A stretch of DNA of 20,684 bases from JBAYJY01 sp041664945 (GTDB taxonomy: Bacteria > UBP15 > UBA6099). The notes beneath the pieces were generated by a model that saw only the letters and a list, made by a program, of their open reading frames with translations, was not told the origin of the DNA and made no database searches. This document shows, one piece after another, positions 8,235 to 16,206 of the stretch; position 1 is the stretch's first letter, and every line of letters begins with the position of its first letter. The stretch is taken from assembly GCA_041664945.1 (NCBI GenBank), contig JBAYJY010000076.1, positions 1 through 20,684 of the forward strand. Direction: 5' to 3'. Position numbers and translations under genes: made by a program.

Positions 8235-8651
8235 TTATTTTTTTGCGCCGTTGAAGTTTTTTGTGAGAGTGGCGGTTGTGCCTTTTTGAGAAAATCTGAA
8301 ATCGACTTTAGAGAGCATCTGGCGCATGAAAAAGATTCCGCGTCCGTTAGGCTTATTAATTCGTTTAGGTTCTCTGGGATCGCCGATTTCTGCAAGTTCG
8401 AAACCGCTGCCCTGATCTTTGACGGTGAGAACGACTTTTTTCTCGAACGCTTTAAATGTAATCTTTACTAATTTATCGGGATTGTCAGCATTGCCGTGGT
8501 GCATTGCGTTGATTGTAGCTTCGATAAGACAAAAGACAATGTTCGCGCGCTCTTTTTCGCTCAAATGGAGAGACGCAAGACGCGATTCAATGAACTCACG
8601 CACCGTTGATAGGTGTTCAGTGCGGCTTGATATTACCAGTTCGTCTTCCAT
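8235..8651 (-). CDS. RsbW-like anti-sigma factor / HATPase-type serine kinase
   Basis: This 138-residue protein is a single GHKL ATPase domain of the RsbW/SpoIIAB type, which bind a sigma factor and phosphorylate an anti-anti-sigma (STAS) partner. The N box EATINAMHHGN (44-54) holds the catalytic Glu and the Mg-binding Asn, the G1 box is DQGSGF (79-84), and the G2 box is GRGIFFM (103-109). There is no sensor, membrane segment or phosphoacceptor histidine, so it is not a sensor kinase. No sigma factor or STAS gene is adjacent, so the partner must be encoded elsewhere. The ATG has AAGG 6 bases upstream. It has its own promoter at 8737-8765, and its stop is 85 bases before rimO, which has a separate promoter. 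Confidence 0.85.
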   Translation of the reverse strand: MEDELVISSRTEHLSTVREFIESRLASLHLSEKERANIVFCLIEATINAMHHGNADNPDKLVKITFKAFEKKVVLTVKDQGSGFELAEIGDPREPKRINKPNGRGIFFMRQMLSKVDFRFSQKGTTATLTKNFNGAKK

Positions 8652-8736
8652 GCGCGCCTTAATGAAAAGGTAACTGCGATTATTTAATGCAATTTCTTAT
8701 TTTGTTAAAAAACGACTTTAATCCGAATTGACAGCA

Positions 8737-8765
8737 ATTATATTTGCAAATAATCCGTATGGCAA
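8737..8765 (-). promoter_or_regulatory. sigma-70 type promoter for the RsbW-like gene
   Basis: On the minus strand TTGCCA (8765-8760) and a perfect TATAAT (8742-8737) are 17 bases apart. The predicted leader is about 78 bases. The spacer is occupied by a 12-bp perfect palindrome listed separately. The promoter lies between the DUF362 stop (8779) and the gene, so this gene need not depend on the DUF362 transcript. Confidence 0.65.
8741..8752. promoter_or_regulatory. candidate operator palindrome TATTTGCAAATA
   Basis: A perfect 12-bp palindrome fills most of the spacer and touches the -10 box of the promoter at 8737-8765. This is a usual place for a dimeric repressor to block RNA polymerase. 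AT-rich palindromes also arise by chance, and no matching copy was noticed at the other promoters in the window. Confidence 0.35.
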
Positions 8766-8778
8766 TCAGAAGATCAAT

Positions 8779-10074
8779 TTATATAAGCCCGGAAAGCTTC
8801 AGTCTGAAACGGCGAATAGCGTGGCGGATTGAAAAGTAGACAAACTGCGACGCGCTCCGAAAGTCGGTCATCGGAGAAGGCATCCCGTAGGAGAGAGGCA
8901 GCCAGAATAAAAGCTTAGCGGCGGCGACAGGGCATCCGCCTACTTTGCGAACGCGGCGCGCTTCGAGTTTTCCTTCGACTTTTGTGCAGTCGCCGATAAG
9001 AAAAACTGTTTCGCCGGGGTGAATGACGTCGCCGGGATAGATTCCGGTGACAATGGCGCCGGGGCGGGTTTTGCTTACCGAGCCGGGACGCCGTTTATCA
9101 ACGGTGCCGAGGCAGCCCTTAACTGCGGCGAGACAGCCGCCGTAGCAGAACTGGCCGCGGTCCGGCGCGTCTCCGCAATAGAAAGCCAGAGGGGTTTCTA
9201 CTTTTTGAATGTCCTGATATTCGCTGACAATGTTTTTTGTTTTTGAGGCGAGTTCGTCGAGTGGGTAATCGCCAGCGATTTCAATCTCGTCGAGACTGAT
9301 TGTTCCGTATCCGCGTTCGTTGGCGATTCGCAGATGAGCGATGTCCTCGGGTTTGTAACCGAGAGCGGCGCCGGCGACGGCGTCGGCGGCGAGTGGATCG
9401 TTTGAAACGAGAATCAGGCAGAGCGGAAACCCCTGCGGGGCGCTCTCGAATCCATGCCCTATGACGGTAGCGTCCGTCACAACAGCGTCCGGATAACCAA
9501 CTTCGAGAAGGTCGACGATTTTATCGTTCAGGCGGTCGTCGTGGCAGACCATCCGGTCGCGATGCTGCAGTATCCCGATGTTCAGCTTGAGAGCGTTGGT
9601 TATTTCGCAGCAGATATGGTATTTCAATTTCGGCGCCCAGATTTTAAAGTCTGCGTCGAGAATGCTGTGCGCGGCATGGAATCCTTTATGGCAGACTGAC
9701 TTTTTCAGTTCGATCCAGGACGCGCGGTCTTCGTTGAAATCAATTAACTCAACATTCATTTTGCGCGCGAAACTGTCGTACCCGGCTTCATGCATAAAAA
9801 GGCCCGGTGGAATGCCGAAACCGCTCGATTCGCCTATGGTGATGTGCGACACGCCGGAGTTTGACCGTAGGTCGCGGACAATTCCCTCAACGACGCCGGG
9901 ATGCGTGTATGAATGGTGAATGTATGCGCGGTTTGCTGTCACAACGTTGGGTTTGATGAGAACGCGCCCTCTGGGGCGAATGCCGAGTTCGGCGAAGCAC
10001 TCGCGAACAATAGCCTGAACGCGTTCCGGGTCGGGATCGGCGCAACGCCGCAGAATTACTTTTGGTTCATGCAT
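8779..10074 (-). CDS. DUF362 family protein with cysteine-bearing C-terminal region
   Basis: This is a 431-residue cytoplasmic protein. Residues 1-250 fit DUF362: VLIKPN (38-43), the HSYTHPGVVEGIV segment, GESSGFG (81-87), and the typical NDPLAADAVAGAALGY (225-240). DUF362 has no settled function, and many members carry a ferredoxin-like 4Fe-4S domain. No CX2CX2CX3C ferredoxin motif is present. Instead the last third has cysteines at 300, 310, 314, 321, 363 and 381, in contexts such as FCYGGC and GGCP, which could bind a metal or cluster. The C-terminus is basic and hydrophobic. The start lies 13 bases after the GH31 stop with no clear Shine-Dalgarno, which suggests translational coupling in one operon. 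Confidence 0.85.
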   Translation of the reverse strand: MHEPKVILRRCADPDPERVQAIVRECFAELGIRPRGRVLIKPNVVTANRAYIHHSYTHPGVVEGIVRDLRSNSGVSHITIGESSGFGIPPGLFMHEAGYDSFARKMNVELIDFNEDRASWIELKKSVCHKGFHAAHSILDADFKIWAPKLKYHICCEITNALKLNIGILQHRDRMVCHDDRLNDKIVDLLEVGYPDAVVTDATVIGHGFESAPQGFPLCLILVSNDPLAADAVAGAALGYKPEDIAHLRIANERGYGTISLDEIEIAGDYPLDELASKTKNIVSEYQDIQKVETPLAFYCGDAPDRGQFCYGGCLAAVKGCLGTVDKRRPGSVSKTRPGAIVTGIYPGDVIHPGETVFLIGDCTKVEGKLEARRVRKVGGCPVAAAKLLFWLPLSYGMPSPMTDFRSASQFVYFSIRHAIRRFRLKLSGLI

Positions 10075-10087
10075 AATGTCACATCGC

Positions 10088-12439
10088 TTATTTGTATTTG
10101 ATGTCTACTGAAAACTCGCCGCTTGAAGGCGGAATGCTGACAGTGAATGTTTTGTCGGTTGCGCTGTATTTGCTGATCGGTTTCGCTTCAATTCCTTTTA
10201 ATGTAACCGTTCCATCGCCGGGAGCGTGGTGAACGACAATTTCATAGGAACGGACGGATGGCATCCCTTTGTAAGAACCTTTTGGTTTGCCGACTCCGAC
10301 CGAAACGGAATTGCCTTTGCTTTCAGCTTCGAAGCGCGTAATTGCGAACTCGTTTTTATCGTAGTCGTTGGTAATTCCGTCGTCTTCATAAAGGTTGTAG
10401 GAAGATGGCGTTGAAGCCGGATAGTAATGAATCGTGAGCGGATCGGTTTTCTTTTCGCCAGTGTATTGCATAACAGGCCCCATCGGAATAATCGCGCCTT
10501 CCCGAACGAAGATCGGCATTGTATTGAGATCGACGGGAACAGAAATGCGTTTTGGACCCTCAATTATGCGTTCATCCCATAGATAAGTCCAGCGGCCGGC
10601 AGGTAGAGTGACGGGTTTCTTTTTCGCGCCTTCGTCGGTAACCGGCGCGATGAGCAGTTCGTGTCCGTAAAAAAACTGTCCGTTCAGACTGATGTCTTCG
10701 CCTGGAGCTTCCATGAAAGTCGGGCGCATGATCGGGGCGCCGGATTTATGCATCTCATAAAACAGCGAGTAGAGATATGGCGCAAGCCGCATTCTAAAGT
10801 TAATATATTTTTTGCAGATTTTTTCAGCTTCTTCGCCGAATGACCACGGTTCTCGTACGGTGTGGGTTCCGTGCGAGCGGAAAATCGGAGAGAATGAGCT
10901 GAACTGAATCCATCTCGTGTAGAGTTCCGGCGACGGCTGATTGTGAAAGCCGCCGGTGTCTGAGTTCCAGAGAGCGAGCCCGGACAAACCGGTGTTGAGC
11001 GCGATCGGTATCTGAGCGCGCAGATGCGCCCATGATGCCACGACGTCGCCGCTCCAAACGCTCGTTCCCCAGCGCTGGCTGCCGGCGAAACCGCTGCGGC
11101 TCATCATCAGGCAACGTTCGTTCGGGAAATCTTTTTCGTACAAGTCGTGTATAGTTTTGTTCATGAGGAACCCTTGGAGATTGTGGCCGGCTTCGAGTTT
11201 GCCTATGTTATATTTCATCCCGTCGTATTCATTCTCAGGCTCGTTGAGGTCGGTCCACCAGCCGTCTACGCCTGTGAGGTGAATCGCCTTTATTTTATCG
11301 GCGAACCATTTTTGAGTGTCACCGTTCGTGAAGTCGAGAAGCGCGGCTTTTGCGCCCCAGAACGGGAAGATATAATCCTTGCCCTCGGCGTCTTTAGCGA
11401 AAAGTTTTTTATTAAAAGCGTCCTGAAAGTTTTTGCTGGTTGTAAAAACGTATGGTTCGGTGATAACGATAGTTTTAAAACCCGCGTTTTTTATTTCTTT
11501 CATTAATTTTTTCGGGTCCGGAAAGTTGACGAGATACCAGGAAAGGTTGCCCATTGTTCCGAACCAGTCGAGATCGAATATGAGAGTGTCGCATGGGATA
11601 TTTCGTTCCCGGAAGTTGGTAATGAGCCAACGGTAGTCGGTTTCATTATGATAACCGAAACGGGATTGCATGTAACCGGTTGCCCAGCGGGGCGGGATGG
11701 GAGCTTTGCCTGTGATGTTAGTGTAGCTGTCCAGCATCTTGAACGCATCGGGAGCGTCGAATATGTAGAACCTGATCGGTCCGCCGGCGGCGCTATAAAC
11801 GATCTTTTTGCCGAAAGTGAAATCTGCTTTCCACGGGTTGTCGATGAAAAGGCCGTATCCAACAGGGTTATAAAACAAAGGAATGCCCAAGTCGGCGGGC
11901 GGAACATGCCGGTTCCATATTTTTCGTTCGCCGCCTTTGTAATCCATTTTGATAGGCGCGCCTATCGGGTCTGGTAGTTGCTCGCCGAGTCCGAGGAAGG
12001 AGTCGCCTTTTTCGCGCATGAAAGAGAGGGTGTATGAACCGTCTTCGCGCCACTCGATTCCGTCGGGAACGAGGTGAAGAAGCGTCTTATCGCCCTTAAT
12101 CAATTCAAAAGCGAATGGCTTCTCGGAAATCCTGACGGTCATCTCGCCGGCAATGACCGTCCCTGCGGCGCGGTCTTGTCTTGCATCGAGCAAAACTGGG
12201 CTTTTTTCAAGTGTTAGCGGCGATTGAGCGCCCGCCGCAATTCCTTGTCCCGATGCTTCGATGCGCAGGATGTTGCCTTCGAGAAAACTCATCTCGATGT
12301 TCGCGCCTTCACATTGGAAGACTGCCTTGTTGCCGGCTGCTCGCCAGTCGGTCACGTTGCCGATCGAAGCGGCTTGAGCTATTGAGGCTGTTAGAATTAA
12401 TACGGCTGCAAGGGCGATTGTGCGAAACCTTCGGTTCAT
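10088..12439 (-). CDS. exported glycoside hydrolase family 31 (alpha-glucosidase/xylosidase type)
   Basis: GH31 enzymes hydrolyse alpha-glycosidic bonds, most often alpha-glucosides or alpha-xylosides, with a retaining mechanism. The 783-residue product begins with a Sec signal peptide (basic NRRFR, hydrophobic core, AQA at 21-23), so it acts in the periplasm or outside. An N-terminal galactose-mutarotase-like domain is followed by the TIM barrel. The nucleophile is Asp397 in WTDLNEPE (395-402) and the likely acid/base is Asp465 in WSGDVVASW (462-470). RWATGYMQSRFGY (251-263) and FDLDWFG are family landmarks. The end is a beta-rich C-terminal part. AGGAG lies 6 bases before the ATG, and a promoter is visible at 12481-12508. 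No transporter or other sugar gene lies nearby, so the exact substrate is open. Confidence 0.93.
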   Translation of the reverse strand: MNRRFRTIALAAVLILTASIAQAASIGNVTDWRAAGNKAVFQCEGANIEMSFLEGNILRIEASGQGIAAGAQSPLTLEKSPVLLDARQDRAAGTVIAGEMTVRISEKPFAFELIKGDKTLLHLVPDGIEWREDGSYTLSFMREKGDSFLGLGEQLPDPIGAPIKMDYKGGERKIWNRHVPPADLGIPLFYNPVGYGLFIDNPWKADFTFGKKIVYSAAGGPIRFYIFDAPDAFKMLDSYTNITGKAPIPPRWATGYMQSRFGYHNETDYRWLITNFRERNIPCDTLIFDLDWFGTMGNLSWYLVNFPDPKKLMKEIKNAGFKTIVITEPYVFTTSKNFQDAFNKKLFAKDAEGKDYIFPFWGAKAALLDFTNGDTQKWFADKIKAIHLTGVDGWWTDLNEPENEYDGMKYNIGKLEAGHNLQGFLMNKTIHDLYEKDFPNERCLMMSRSGFAGSQRWGTSVWSGDVVASWAHLRAQIPIALNTGLSGLALWNSDTGGFHNQPSPELYTRWIQFSSFSPIFRSHGTHTVREPWSFGEEAEKICKKYINFRMRLAPYLYSLFYEMHKSGAPIMRPTFMEAPGEDISLNGQFFYGHELLIAPVTDEGAKKKPVTLPAGRWTYLWDERIIEGPKRISVPVDLNTMPIFVREGAIIPMGPVMQYTGEKKTDPLTIHYYPASTPSSYNLYEDDGITNDYDKNEFAITRFEAESKGNSVSVGVGKPKGSYKGMPSVRSYEIVVHHAPGDGTVTLKGIEAKPISKYSATDKTFTVSIPPSSGEFSVDIKYK

Positions 12440-12480
12440 TTCAGGCTCCTCGTAGTGAATTCTTCAAATGCAACGATATG

Positions 12481-12508
12481 AATATAACCGAAATTGCAGG
12501 ATATTCAA
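12481..12508 (-). promoter_or_regulatory. possible sigma-70 type promoter for the GH31 gene
   Basis: On the minus strand TTGAAT (12508-12503, four of six) and TATATT (12486-12481, five of six) are separated by 16 bases. A transcript would start near 12474 and give a leader of about 35 bases containing the AGGAG site. The gap between the GTPase stop and the GH31 start is 92 bases, enough for a promoter. Confidence 0.4.
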
Positions 12509-12531
12509 AATGAAAAGTTCCAAAGGGTCGT

Positions 12532-13515
12532 TTATATGTGCAGTTCGATGATGTCTTTGTCATGCACTATGTAGTCCCTTTGGACTTTCTGACCGTCAAA
12601 TTTTTCCGAGCCCCAGATGCGGGCATATTTCAGGCTTGCGGCAAAATCGTTATGAACGGTTCGAGCGACGTCCATTACCGAACTGCCTTCCGGAAGCACA
12701 AATGGCGAATCCATATCGGGCTGGCGGCCGGGGATTTTAGAATATACGCGCAGGATGTTGAGCGACGCAAAAACCAAACGGCGCATCTCTTCAAGTCCGT
12801 CGCCGGCGGTCGCAGAGATGGGAATGACGGGCAAATCTGTTTTAGCGGCTTCCCTGAACGCGTTAAGAAGAATGTCGTCCTCGTCGAGATCATATTTGTT
12901 TGCGAGCACGAGCGCTTTTTTGTATGCAACTCCGTATTCAATAATCTCGTCAGTCCTTTCGGGCGCAAATTTAATTTTTCTTGAAGCGAAAATACTAATA
13001 ATTTCATTGAACTGAGCGACGGGGTCAGAGTCTGTGAGGTCGACAACGCAGAGAGAGAGGTCTCCGTTGCGAGCGAGATTGGAATGGAATTGCTCAAAGT
13101 GGTCGGAAGTGACCGGCGAAGTGTCTATGAGTTGAATCTGAATATCTTCATAGTCCATCATGCCGGGAAGAGGCCGCGAAGTCGTGAACGGGTAGGGAGC
13201 GACATCGGGGCGCGCGTTGGTGAGCGCAGCGAGAATTGAGGATTTGCCGCAGTTGGGAGGACCGAGCAAGACAGCCTGTCCTGCGCCCTCGCGTTCGATA
13301 CGAAAAGGGTCGCCGCGCTTGCCTCCGACTTTGTCGTCCATTTCGCGCAGCTTGCTTAGTCGCCGTTTCAGGTCGCCCTGAAGGTGGTCCGTCCCTTTAT
13401 GCTTAGGGATGACCGCCATCATGTGCTCGATCGCAGCGATCTTCTCGTCGCGAGTCTTCGCTTCGCGGAACGCTTCTTCCGCTTTTCTGTATTCTGGCGT
13501 CAGATTTGCCGGCAT
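12532..13515 (-). CDS. DRG/Obg-like GTPase with C-terminal TGS domain
   Basis: This 327-residue protein belongs to the Obg-HflX superfamily and looks like a bacterial relative of DRG proteins, which bind ribosomes. A charged helical N-terminus (1-70) precedes the G domain: G1 GPPNCGKSS (85-93), switch I with PYPFTTSRPLPG (107-118), G3 DTSP (131-134), G4 NKYD (206-209) and a G5-like PISATAGDG. Residues from about 263 to the end form a TGS domain (FVLPEGSSVMDVARTVHNDF to DKDIIELHI). The DxxG glycine of G3 is Pro here, as in other DRG/Obg proteins with DTPP/DTPG variants. Only a distant GGAG (12 bases) precedes the ATG, and the upstream 203-base region also serves aroB. The exact cellular role is unknown. 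Confidence 0.87.
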   Translation of the reverse strand: MPANLTPEYRKAEEAFREAKTRDEKIAAIEHMMAVIPKHKGTDHLQGDLKRRLSKLREMDDKVGGKRGDPFRIEREGAGQAVLLGPPNCGKSSILAALTNARPDVAPYPFTTSRPLPGMMDYEDIQIQLIDTSPVTSDHFEQFHSNLARNGDLSLCVVDLTDSDPVAQFNEIISIFASRKIKFAPERTDEIIEYGVAYKKALVLANKYDLDEDDILLNAFREAAKTDLPVIPISATAGDGLEEMRRLVFASLNILRVYSKIPGRQPDMDSPFVLPEGSSVMDVARTVHNDFAASLKYARIWGSEKFDGQKVQRDYIVHDKDIIELHI

Positions 13516-13648
13516 TGTCTGCGTTTACTCCATAAGTACAATAAAGACTTCATAAATGTTACCATAAAACACTCCCGGCGGTCTATTATTCCGTTTGCAA
13601 TGCGCTTCTAACGCGCATCGACGTATATAAAGCTATAAAACGAGGCGC

Positions 13649-13678
13649 TTGATATTGATGGCGCATTCAAACTAAAAT
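13649..13678 (+). promoter_or_regulatory. sigma-70 type promoter for aroB
   Basis: TTGATA (13649-13654) and TAAAAT (13673-13678), each with one mismatch to consensus, are separated by 18 bases. Transcription should start near 13685, giving a leader of about 34 bases that contains the AAGAGGA ribosome site of aroB. It lies in the divergent region between the GTPase gene and aroB; no equally good promoter was found for the minus strand. Confidence 0.55.
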
Positions 13679-13718
13679 CCTTTAAAGCATTGATACAAAT
13701 GTTTCTAAGAGGAATCGA

Positions 13719-14816
13719 GTGAAAACAAAAGAAATCATTGTTAAGCCCAAAGGCGGCCGCGAATATCCGATACGAATCGGCGCAGGAGCTGTGAAGAGCG
13801 TGGCTGTCGAGGCGCGCGCTATCTCGAAGAGTTGCCGCGCGCTGGTTGTGACCGATAAGAATGTTGCGAAGTTTCACATCGACACTTTGATGAAGTCGCT
13901 CCGCGCGGCCAGGATAGATGCTGAAGCGGAGATAATTCCATCGGGAGAGCGTTATAAGAATTTCAGCGCATATCAACGTTTGATTAGCCGGCTTGCGTCT
14001 ATCGACGACACGAGAGATACGATAGTTATAGCGTTTGGCGGAGGCGTTGTAGGCGATCTCGCCGGATTCGCCGCAGCTTCCTATCGGCGAGGGATTCCTC
14101 TGATTCAAGTTCCGACGACGCTGCTCTCATGCGTGGATTCGAGCGTCGGAGGCAAGACCGGGTTCGATCTGCCGGAAGGCAAGAATCTTGTCGGCGCGTT
14201 TTACCAGCCGCGAGCGGTTGTCGCCGATCTTGATTTTCTCATTACGTTGCCGAAGCGTGAACTCAGAGCCGGAATGGCTGAAGTAATAAAATATGGTTTC
14301 ATAATGGACGCGCCTTTTGTCAGCGAACTTGAAAGCGAAATGGACAAAATGCTTGAGCTCGATCGCGAAGCAATGGCCGCCGCTGTGGAGCGCTGCTGTC
14401 GCTTGAAGGCAAAAGTCGTCGCCGCTGACGAAAGAGACGACAGAGACATTCGCGCAATTCTGAATTTCGGGCATACTTTCGCGCACGCTATCGAGGCTGC
14501 GTGCGGTTATCGCAACTGGAGGCACGGAGAGGCGGTGGGTGTTGGGATGGTTTGCGCCGCCGATTTGTCGGTAATACTTGGGCTGCTGAAAAGTGATGAT
14601 GCCGAGCGGATTGAAAGACTCGTTATAGCAACCGGTTTGCCTGTGACGATCACAGGAGCCAAACCGGACGAACTTTTGGAATTCATGACTAAAGATAAAA
14701 AAACAAAAGGCGGCAAACTGCGGTTTATTCTATTGAATCGTATCGGGAGGGCGTTTGTTTCTGACACTCCCGGAGTAAAAGACATCAAGGAAGTATTAAA
14801 TAAACGTATATATTGA
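13719..14816 (+). CDS. aroB: 3-dehydroquinate synthase AroB
   Basis: AroB converts DAHP to 3-dehydroquinate, the second step of the shikimate pathway, using NAD and a divalent metal. The 365-residue length is typical. The NAD-binding region is AFGGGVVGDLAGF (105-117), followed by IQVPTTLLSCVDSSVGGKTG (129-148), which includes substrate-binding residues. The expected metal ligands are Glu188 in AEVIKYG, His252 in GHTFAHAIE and His269 in HGEAVG, by comparison with the Aspergillus enzyme. The start is GTG, supported by AAGAGGA about 5 bases upstream; no better in-frame start is seen. It is a single-gene unit, with the GTPase gene divergent on one side and a convergent gene starting 32 bases beyond its stop. 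Confidence 0.97.
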   Translation: MKTKEIIVKPKGGREYPIRIGAGAVKSVAVEARAISKSCRALVVTDKNVAKFHIDTLMKSLRAARIDAEAEIIPSGERYKNFSAYQRLISRLASIDDTRDTIVIAFGGGVVGDLAGFAAASYRRGIPLIQVPTTLLSCVDSSVGGKTGFDLPEGKNLVGAFYQPRAVVADLDFLITLPKRELRAGMAEVIKYGFIMDAPFVSELESEMDKMLELDREAMAAAVERCCRLKAKVVAADERDDRDIRAILNFGHTFAHAIEAACGYRNWRHGEAVGVGMVCAADLSVILGLLKSDDAERIERLVIATGLPVTITGAKPDELLEFMTKDKKTKGGKLRFILLNRIGRAFVSDTPGVKDIKEVLNKRIY

Positions 14817-14848
14817 ATTTAATTAAATATTTCTAATAAAGAGATGTT

Positions 14849-16147
14849 CTAAGTTTTCTTCTCTTTTTTTCGCATGGAAGGGAAAAGGACGTTGTTTAGG
14901 ATAAGCCTGTAGCCGGGGGAATGGATGAAATGAGAAATTTCCGTAGGTTTCTCGCCGACGAGATGCGCGAAATCCTCAGGGTCGTGGCCGCCGAGGAAGG
15001 TATAGCTGCCTTTCCCGACATTGCCGTGTATGTATTTAACTCGGTCGGTTCCGGGCGTTTCGGCGAGGACGACGACGTCGTCTTTTAGCAAACTGCGGCG
15101 GAAGGCTGTAGTCTGACCGAGGAAGTCGTGGAACAGCGGCGCGTGGTTTTGAACGAAGATGGAAAGAGCGGGATCCTGTTTCGCTGAAAATTCGAATAGT
15201 TCGACATCAGGCACAAGTCGCGGATCGTTTATGTTCGGTGGCGTGACGTCGATATCTGAAACCTCATATACATAAGCATCAGTGATAATTTTGAAATCTT
15301 TGAAGGCGAACGTTCTGTCGAAATTCAATTTGTTCTGCGCGTCGGGAGTAATCGGTGTGCCGTCAATTTCCTGCGGAACGATGTCGATTCCGACCGCCGA
15401 GAGTGCGATGTCGAAACTATCGGGCGCAGAACACATAGCGAAAAGAAAGCCGCCGTTTTCAACGTATGCTCTGATCGCGAGAGCGACAGAGCCTTTCATT
15501 TTCTGAACGGAATCAAACCCGATTTTTTTTGCGATCTCGTTTGCGTCCTGAACCGTTTTGATATACCAGTCGGCGTTTCTGAAATTGGCGTAAAATTTAC
15601 CGTACTGTCCGGTAAAATCCTCGTGGTGCAGGTGAAGCCAATCGTAATCCTTGAGTTTGCCGCCGATAACTTCAGAGTCCCATACAGTGTCGTATGGAAT
15701 TTTCGCGTATTCGAGCGACATACGGACAGCGTCGTCCCACGGTTCGTTGCTCGGTGGGACATAAACCGCTATCTTGGGCGCTTTTTCAAGCAGAACCACT
15801 TCGGCGTTAATGTTTTGGATTTCGTCATATATTCGGTTGACGGTTTCAGGCGGCAGAACTTTATAAGAGACTCCGACGAGCGTTGCGCGGTCGCGAATCA
15901 ACTGTGAGTCATCGACAAGAAAAGAGCCGCCGCGATAGTTTAAAAGCCATTGCGCCTTAAATCCGTGTTCGGGTTGAAGGCACCAGTATGCGACGCCGTA
16001 AGCGCGAAGGTGGTCGGTTTGTTCGTTGTCCATATATATGAGAAGCATTGGGCCGGCGGCTTTCAAAACTTCGGCTTTTGCATGGCGAGGCGCGCATAAC
16101 GCAAAAGCGAACAACGCTATGAAAATCAATGTAATTTTAGATTTCAT
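14849..16147 (-). CDS. exported protein of unknown function (family often mislabelled 'asparagine synthetase B')
   Basis: This is a 432-residue secreted protein. The start at 16147 is chosen because GGAAGG lies just upstream and a clean signal peptide begins there (MKSKITLIF, hydrophobic core, cut near AKA-E); an ATG at 16171 would add eight polar residues. The mature part has striking motifs that I recall from a conserved Bacteroidetes family: LLNYRGGSFLVDD, LEKAPKIAVY, DWLHLHHEDFTGQYGKFYANF, FLFAMCSAPDSFDIAL, FLGQTTAFRRSL, FLGGHDPEDFAHLVG and SPGYRLILNNVLFP, with a lysine-rich tail. Such proteins are often labelled asparagine synthetase B. However, there is no N-terminal catalytic Cys amidotransferase domain and no SGGxDS ATP-pyrophosphatase loop, and the protein is exported, so that name is unsupported. 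A TPR protein gene lies divergently across 250 bases. Confidence 0.85.
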   Translation of the reverse strand: MKSKITLIFIALFAFALCAPRHAKAEVLKAAGPMLLIYMDNEQTDHLRAYGVAYWCLQPEHGFKAQWLLNYRGGSFLVDDSQLIRDRATLVGVSYKVLPPETVNRIYDEIQNINAEVVLLEKAPKIAVYVPPSNEPWDDAVRMSLEYAKIPYDTVWDSEVIGGKLKDYDWLHLHHEDFTGQYGKFYANFRNADWYIKTVQDANEIAKKIGFDSVQKMKGSVALAIRAYVENGGFLFAMCSAPDSFDIALSAVGIDIVPQEIDGTPITPDAQNKLNFDRTFAFKDFKIITDAYVYEVSDIDVTPPNINDPRLVPDVELFEFSAKQDPALSIFVQNHAPLFHDFLGQTTAFRRSLLKDDVVVLAETPGTDRVKYIHGNVGKGSYTFLGGHDPEDFAHLVGEKPTEISHFIHSPGYRLILNNVLFPSMRKKEKKT

Positions 16148-16200
16148 TTTCCTTCCGTCCCGAACGAGCAATAATTATTACAAAACAACAACTTTAATTC

Positions 16201-16206
16201 ATTATA
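16201..16206 (-). promoter_or_regulatory. possible -10 box for the exported protein at 14849-16147
   Basis: A perfect TATAAT is read on the minus strand in an AT-rich stretch, 54 bases before the chosen ATG. No convincing -35 box lies 16-18 bases upstream, so this is a weaker call than the other promoters listed. The rest of the 250-base divergent gap (16148-16397) contains the plus-strand TPR promoter, small imperfect inverted repeats around 16291-16324, and no credible gene. Confidence 0.3.

Noticed and set aside
8728..8756. Consensus TTGACA on the plus strand with TAATCC 17 bases downstream
   Set aside because: The -10 match is poor and it points into the 3' end of the minus-strand DUF362 gene with no plus-strand gene after it. 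The minus-strand promoter in the same place is far better.
14817..14828. 12-bp palindrome ATTTAATTAAAT after aroB
   Set aside because: It is pure AT in an AT-rich convergent gap; such palindromes are expected by chance and it has no terminator strength.
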